Shown: piece after piece, positions 60,224 through 64,000 of the stretch
Layout of the letters: each line of letters opens with the position of its first letter
Position numbering within the stretch: the stretch's first letter is position 1
Assembly: GCA_035489755.1 (NCBI GenBank)
Contig: DATGZK010000100.1
Span: 1-64,000 of the forward strand
DNA from: UBA9160 sp035489755
GTDB lineage: Bacteria > Myxococcota_A > UBA9160
DNA: 64,000 nucleotides
Direction of reading: 5' to 3'
Translations under genes and position numbers: made by a program
The notes under the pieces: model-generated
Told to the model about the DNA's origin: nothing
The model's database searches: none
The model's input: the letters and a program-made list of their open reading frames with translations, nothing else

Positions 60224-61345
60224 TCAAGTCGCAGGATCGAGCAGTCCCTTGAATCCGGAAGGTGCATGCGGGCCGATCACGAGCTGCTCGAGCACCCCTA
60301 CGCCCTCGCGGGTCCGCGGACCGGAAGACAGCCGCGCGCGGCAGAGCGCCTGCACATGCAGATGCTGCGGTGCCAGGGGAGCCAGCTCTGCGAGTGTCCA
60401 GCGCTCCCCGCCCACGACGTTCTCACCCTTCCACACACCGTGGCCCCACTCGGGATGCAGGTAGCCGATTCCCAGCATCTGGAAGGTCATCAGCGGCTCG
60501 AGCTCGATGGCGAGGGGCTCCCCCCGGAGCGGGGAGAGACGGAGCTCCGCACTCTGCGCGCGGCGCGTTCCGGGCTGCCAGCGGACCCTGTGCGACACCT
60601 GAGCCATCGTTTCGAGCGCCTCCCCGGGCAGGGCCGTGCCCCCCTGCGCCGCGGGCACAACGGCCCCGAAGGAATGCCAAGGCCGTCCCTGCGCATCCTC
60701 GTTCGTGTCGAAGTGGGCGCACAGATCCTCGAAGTGCAGGGGTGCCCAGAGCCAATAGAACTGCGGGAGCGGCCCGGGCGCACCGCCCTCCCGTTCGCCC
60801 ACCGGACGCACGCCCCACGAGCGGTCACGCGCACCCAGCACCTTCGTCGGCTGGACGGCGATGCGCTCGCCGTCGCAGTCGAGGTTCCCCGTCCATACGC
60901 CGAACTGCGTAAGACGGGTCGAATCCATGATCAGGCGGCCGTCGAGCCGGTGCATGAACCGCGGCTCCTCCAGCGCCTGCGTCCTTGCATCGAAGATGAG
61001 GTCTGCCGCGAGCCCGAAGTCGTTCTCCGCCACCCGCACCCGCAGCCGCCGCAGCGGCTCGACCACCTCCACGGCGATCGGACCCACCCGCGTCTCCATC
61101 CGTTCGAACGGCGCAAGGCGTGAAGCGCGAACCGTGCGCTGCACGCCGCCCCGCACGACACTCAGGGCCGCGTCCATCACGCGGCGGTTGGGGTAAAGCC
61201 CAAGCGCCAGGGCGAAGAAGAGGTCCGCCTCGCGCGTGTAGCCGTGGAAGAAGTAGCGGTCGTAAAAGTTTCGATCGCCGCTTCCGGGGTGAGCGACGGG
61301 TTCGGGGGTCTGGTGGATCGGATAGTCGTCGAGACGGGTCAGCAT
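60224..61345 (-). CDS. AttH/carotenoid hydratase-like protein of unknown function
   Basis: 373 residues, soluble, strand-rich and Trp/Arg-rich. It opens with H-P-G-S-G-D-R-N-F-Y-D-R-Y-F-F-H-G-Y and later has W-G-V-R-P-V-G-E, F-Y-W-L-W-A-P-L and F-Q-M-L-G-I-G-Y-L-H-P-E-W-G-H-G, spread like the two lipocalin-like halves of the AttH/CrtC superfamily. Homologues are common near phosphotransferase-fold and acyl-CoA genes in deltaproteobacteria and actinobacteria, consistent with lipid or steroid metabolism, but the activity is unknown. Starts 5 bases after the next gene of the minus-strand cluster. Confidence 0.72.
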   Translation of the reverse strand: MLTRLDDYPIHQTPEPVAHPGSGDRNFYDRYFFHGYTREADLFFALALGLYPNRRVMDAALSVVRGGVQRTVRASRLAPFERMETRVGPIAVEVVEPLRRLRVRVAENDFGLAADLIFDARTQALEEPRFMHRLDGRLIMDSTRLTQFGVWTGNLDCDGERIAVQPTKVLGARDRSWGVRPVGEREGGAPGPLPQFYWLWAPLHFEDLCAHFDTNEDAQGRPWHSFGAVVPAAQGGTALPGEALETMAQVSHRVRWQPGTRRAQSAELRLSPLRGEPLAIELEPLMTFQMLGIGYLHPEWGHGVWKGENVVGGERWTLAELAPLAPQHLHVQALCRARLSSGPRTREGVGVLEQLVIGPHAPSGFKGLLDPAT

Positions 61346-61350
61346 GCAGG

Positions 61351-61827
61351 CTACCCCTTGGAGATCTCGGAGAGGAGGGAGGGCTTGAGAATCATGACTT
61401 CGCGAACTGCCTGAGTGGCAAAGTGGCCGCCGAGAGCGGCCTTTGCGCCTTGCGTCAGGTCTTCGGCGAGGCCATCGAGGGCTTCGAGTGCAGAGGCCAT
61501 GACCGTACGAAGTGCCCCCAGCCGCGGCGAGAGCGGCGCCGTCGGAGCAGCGGCCAGGCTGTTCTCAATCCGCAGACCGACGTCGTACGCAGCCGTGTTG
61601 CCGCTGGCCCGCAGCGCGCTCGCCGCGCGTCCGAGGCTATCGTGGAGCGACTGCGCCTCGAGCTCAAGCGGAGCGCTCTTTTCCTCCAGCCGGTCCCGCA
61701 GGTTGCGGAGCACATCCGCCACTGCGTAAAGCTGCCCGCGCGCGAAGCGCGACTCAATGCCGGGGAGCACCGTCTCGAGCAGAGTGCGAACACAGCCATC
61801 GATCAACTGCTCCGGGGGAATCAGCAC
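61351..61827 (-). CDS. Helical protein of unknown function
   Basis: 158 residues, nearly all helix-forming, with heptad-like Leu spacing and no Cys except near residue 12 (D-G-C-V-R-T-L). No signal peptide or membrane segment. It sits between a phosphotransferase-fold gene and an AttH-like gene with gaps of 5 and 11 bases, so it is certainly co-transcribed with them. This small helical partner recurs, in my recollection, with acyl-CoA-dehydrogenase-linked phosphotransferases; treat this as inference. Confidence 0.65.
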   Translation of the reverse strand: MLIPPEQLIDGCVRTLLETVLPGIESRFARGQLYAVADVLRNLRDRLEEKSAPLELEAQSLHDSLGRAASALRASGNTAAYDVGLRIENSLAAAPTAPLSPRLGALRTVMASALEALDGLAEDLTQGAKAALGGHFATQAVREVMILKPSLLSEISKG

Positions 61828-61838
61828 CGCGCACCTCT

Positions 61839-62894
61839 CTATTCGGCCGGGGCGGGGAGCCAGCCGCGGAGCACCGCGAGGCCCGCCATCAGGAATGGAA
61901 GCTGATGGTCGAAAATTGCCATGCGCAGATCCGGCGTGCGCCCATCCCGGAAAGCGCGGATGCCGGTCAGCATGATGGCGCTCATCTTTACGAGGGAAAG
62001 CAACTCGTAGAAACGCAGCCGCTCCGGATCGACCGTGCGACCCGATGCCTTGGCATAGAGCGCATAAAACTCAGAGGGCGGTACGAGACCCGACGCAAGG
62101 GGTGAACCGGCGCGCCAGAGCAGCGAGGTACACCACGCCACGTCCTCAAGCGGATCGCCAAGATGAACCATCTCCCAGTCGAGGATACCGGAAAGACGTG
62201 CACCGTCCGGCGTCTTCTGGACCAGCCAGTTGCCAAGACGGAAGTCTCCGTGCACGAGGGTCGTCTCGTCGGTCGCAGGCGCGTGGCGCCGCAGCCAGCC
62301 AAGCGCCTCCTGCATCACCGCCGGTACCGGGAGCCGGGCGGCTTCGATGCGCGCCTGCCAGCGCGAGAGTTCGCCCAGGGACGCGTCGGTACCCTTGCGG
62401 GGAGCGCCGAGGAAGGCGAGACCACGGGCTCGCCAATCGATGGCGTGAAGGCGGACCAAGGACCCGACGACTTGGGGTGTGAGCGCGGCGCGCGTGGCAG
62501 GATCGAGCGGGCCTGAGCCGTCGGCCTGCGCGGCGGGGATCGGTACCTCCCCGGGGAGCCGCTCCATTACGTAAAACGGCCGCTCCAGCACGGCAGGGTC
62601 CGGCTCGAACCACGGCGTTGGAGGGGAGGGCAGGGGGTCGTCGGAGAGCACGTTCAGCACCCGAAATTCGGGTTCGAGGTCGTAGGGCTCGAGGAGCCCC
62701 GCGACCGGGGCGCGCTTTGCCACAAACGCCCGGCGAGAGGCTCCCCCCTCCCCATCGATCTCCACTTCGAATGAAAACGTCTCTTGGGAGAAACCCTCGG
62801 TGCTTCGCTCCAGAGAGAGCATCTTGACGCGGCGCGCGCCCGGAAGTCGAGGGAGGAGAAAACGCTCCAGCTTCGCTTCGACCGAATCGCTCAA
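61839..62894 (-). CDS. Phosphotransferase (APH-fold) family protein
   Basis: 351-residue aminoglycoside-phosphotransferase-fold kinase. The nucleotide-binding half has E-G-F-S-Q-E-T-F-S-F-E-V and K-R-A-P (lysine), the catalytic loop L-V-H-G-D-F-R-L-G-N (Asp base and Asn) and the D-W-E of I-L-D-W-E-M (metal). The group resembles ACAD10/11-like kinases that phosphorylate hydroxy-acyl-CoAs, not antibiotics. TTG 62894 overlaps the stop of coaE (TTGA). The frame extends upstream to 63791 but only as a shadow of coaE. Confidence 0.85.
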   Translation of the reverse strand: MSDSVEAKLERFLLPRLPGARRVKMLSLERSTEGFSQETFSFEVEIDGEGGASRRAFVAKRAPVAGLLEPYDLEPEFRVLNVLSDDPLPSPPTPWFEPDPAVLERPFYVMERLPGEVPIPAAQADGSGPLDPATRAALTPQVVGSLVRLHAIDWRARGLAFLGAPRKGTDASLGELSRWQARIEAARLPVPAVMQEALGWLRRHAPATDETTLVHGDFRLGNWLVQKTPDGARLSGILDWEMVHLGDPLEDVAWCTSLLWRAGSPLASGLVPPSEFYALYAKASGRTVDPERLRFYELLSLVKMSAIMLTGIRAFRDGRTPDLRMAIFDHQLPFLMAGLAVLRGWLPAPAE

Positions 62895-63526
62895 CGCGCC
62901 TCCGCGGGCCCGCCCACGAGCTTGGCCCAAAGCGCCTGCACCTGACGCTCGGTCTCGGCAAGTGCACCGGAGTTGTCGATCACGTGATCCGCAAGCTGCC
63001 GCTTCTCGTCGAGCGGCAGCTGCGCGGACACCCTCCGCAGCGCCTCCTCCCGCGGGAAGGCGTCCCGCTGCATGAGGCGCGCAATCTGCGTCTCGAGGGG
63101 AACCCAGACCACCACGACTGCTTCGAGCCCGAGCAGAGCCCTTGCAGAGGGATCCTGGCCGCGGACCTCCAACAGCAGCGGAATGTCGAGCACAAGTACC
63201 GGGACGCCAGAGTTTCGTGCCGCTTGTGCCCGGCGCGTGATTTCCCCACCCACCCGAGGGTGCACGAGCTGATTGAGCCGCAGCCGCGCGGAAGCATCGC
63301 GGAAAACAAGGGCACCGAGCGCTTCGCGGTCGACCGCACCGTCGGGTCGCAAAACGCGAGGGCCAAAGCTTTCGCCGATCTCGGCTGCGAGAGGCTGCCC
63401 GGGCCCCTCGAGTTCGTGCACGATCGCATCGGCATCGATCACGCAGGCGCCAAGCTTCTCGAGGAGTCTTGCTACGGTGCTCTTGCCAGAGCCGATGCCC
63501 CCGGTAAGACCGATCGTACGCGTCAT
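62891..63526 (-). CDS. coaE: Dephospho-CoA kinase
   Basis: 211-residue final enzyme of CoA synthesis. P-loop G-L-T-G-G-I-G-S-G-K-S-T-V-A, then D-A-D-A-I-V-H-E-L, the lid region H-P-R-V and L-D-I-P-L-L-L-E are as expected. ATG 63526 gives the family N-terminus; a TTG seven residues earlier is possible. Coupled to the downstream kinase gene, which may use CoA derivatives, giving the cluster a CoA theme. Confidence 0.95.
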   Translation of the reverse strand: MTRTIGLTGGIGSGKSTVARLLEKLGACVIDADAIVHELEGPGQPLAAEIGESFGPRVLRPDGAVDREALGALVFRDASARLRLNQLVHPRVGGEITRRAQAARNSGVPVLVLDIPLLLEVRGQDPSARALLGLEAVVVVWVPLETQIARLMQRDAFPREEALRRVSAQLPLDEKRQLADHVIDNSGALAETERQVQALWAKLVGGPAEAR

Positions 63527-63570
63527 CCCGGGGAAGATCGCACGCAACGCACCACTGGCTCAACCCCGCC

Positions 63571-64000
63571 TCAGACCACGCCGTCGCCCTCGGCACGGAC
63601 GCAGTTCTTGCCCTGCGCCTTTGCCCGGTAGAGCGCCCGATCCGCGGCCTGGAAAAACGCCTTGCGATCTCCCTTGTACTGCGCGACGCCGACCGAGACC
63701 GTGACTTTCTCAAGCCGCATCGTCTCGTCGAGGAGGAAGCTCTTCTCCCCGACCGCCTCGCGGACTTTTTCACCCAGCGTGGCGGCTCCACCGAGGTCCG
63801 TGTTGCCGGCGAGGATCACGAACTCCTCCCCGCCGTAGCGTGCGAGCAGGTCGCTCGCCCGCATGCTCTCGTCCATGATGCGAGCGATGCGGGTCAGGAG
63901 CTCGTCGCCCGCCGCGTGCCCGAGGCGGTCGTTCAGGCGCTTAAAATCGTCAATGTCAACCAAGAGGATCGAGAGCGGCTCTCCCGAGCGCTGGACACGC
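63571..64000 (-). CDS. GGDEF diguanylate cyclase, C-terminal part (cut by window edge)
   Basis: The last 142 residues of a diguanylate cyclase; the gene continues beyond position 64000. Seen: L-V-D-I-D-D-F-K-R-L-N-D-R-L-G-H-A-A-G-D, inhibitory-site R-A-S-D (c-di-GMP binding) five residues before the active-site G-G-E-E-F, and the final D-R-A-L-Y-R-A-K. All catalytic residues are intact, so it should synthesise c-di-GMP and be subject to product inhibition. It ends 45 bases before coaE. Confidence 0.93.
   Translation of the reverse strand, partial: RVQRSGEPLSILLVDIDDFKRLNDRLGHAAGDELLTRIARIMDESMRASDLLARYGGEEFVILAGNTDLGGAATLGEKVREAVGEKSFLLDETMRLEKVTVSVGVAQYKGDRKAFFQAADRALYRAKAQGKNCVRAEGDGVV

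Overview
The window is chromosomal DNA from a GC-rich Gram-negative bacterium. LptD (outer-membrane LPS assembly) shows the Gram-negative envelope. Gene content (exosortase with PEP-CTERM proteins, a selenocysteine-containing SelD, NrsF/ECF pairs, several orphan conserved families) fits a deltaproteobacterial-type lineage such as Myxococcota, Desulfobacterota or Binatota. That placement is inference from gene content only; no rRNA is present. I see no phage, insertion sequence, plasmid function, CRISPR array, tRNA or rRNA. Genes are dense and at least twelve neighbouring pairs share a four-base stop/start overlap (ATGA, GTGA or TTGA), so translational coupling is the norm here.

Layout. 0.1-9.5 kb (minus strand): GT39 membrane glycosyltransferase, flavin amine oxidase, MgtA Mg2+ ATPase, FetAB exporter, and an ECF sigma factor with its NrsF-like membrane anti-sigma factor. 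10-17 kb: zinc alcohol dehydrogenase, a small unknown, a DUF2254-like membrane protein, aldehyde dehydrogenase, a DUF2252 protein. 17.4-21.2 kb: a sugar-modification cassette (Gfo/Idh dehydrogenase, DegT aminotransferase, GT2, NodB-like deacetylase). 21.3-27.0 kb: a signalling block (divergent YfiR-like ORF, BarA-type hybrid kinase with two REC domains and HPt, then a REC-PAS-GGDEF-EAL protein), probably a phosphorelay controlling c-di-GMP. 27.1-28.9 kb: thioesterase and selD.

29-38 kb is mixed: luciferase-like monooxygenase with a degenerate alpha/beta hydrolase, PIG-L deacetylase lipoprotein, DoxX, NnrU, CvpA, a PqqA-like peptide next to an M50 site-2 protease, and SixA. 38-40 kb holds two tandem PEP-CTERM genes with matching upstream blocks and strong terminators; the cognate exosortase type lies at 43.8 kb next to queG. 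Between them are a GH1 glucosidase coupled to Bcp and an AtuA pair. 45.8-50.8 kb: methyltransferase, GDPD, dcd, dtd, a small exported protein, CcdA with a TlpA lipoprotein (cytochrome c/thiol redox), and a Crp-family regulator. 50.9-60.1 kb: lptD and a complete trpEGDCFBA operon. 60.2-64 kb (minus): a cluster of two unknowns, an aminoglycoside-phosphotransferase-fold kinase, coaE, and a GGDEF protein cut by the window edge.

The most notable observations are: (i) selD is read through an in-frame UGA at codon 15, exactly at the catalytic Cys/Sec position, so conventional gene calling truncates it; (ii) an orphan PqqA-type peptide with an E-x3-Y motif sits beside a site-2 protease; (iii) duplicated PEP-CTERM genes differ by a 43-residue charged insert; (iv) several enzymes lack a key catalytic residue (alpha/beta hydrolase, NodB-like deacetylase).
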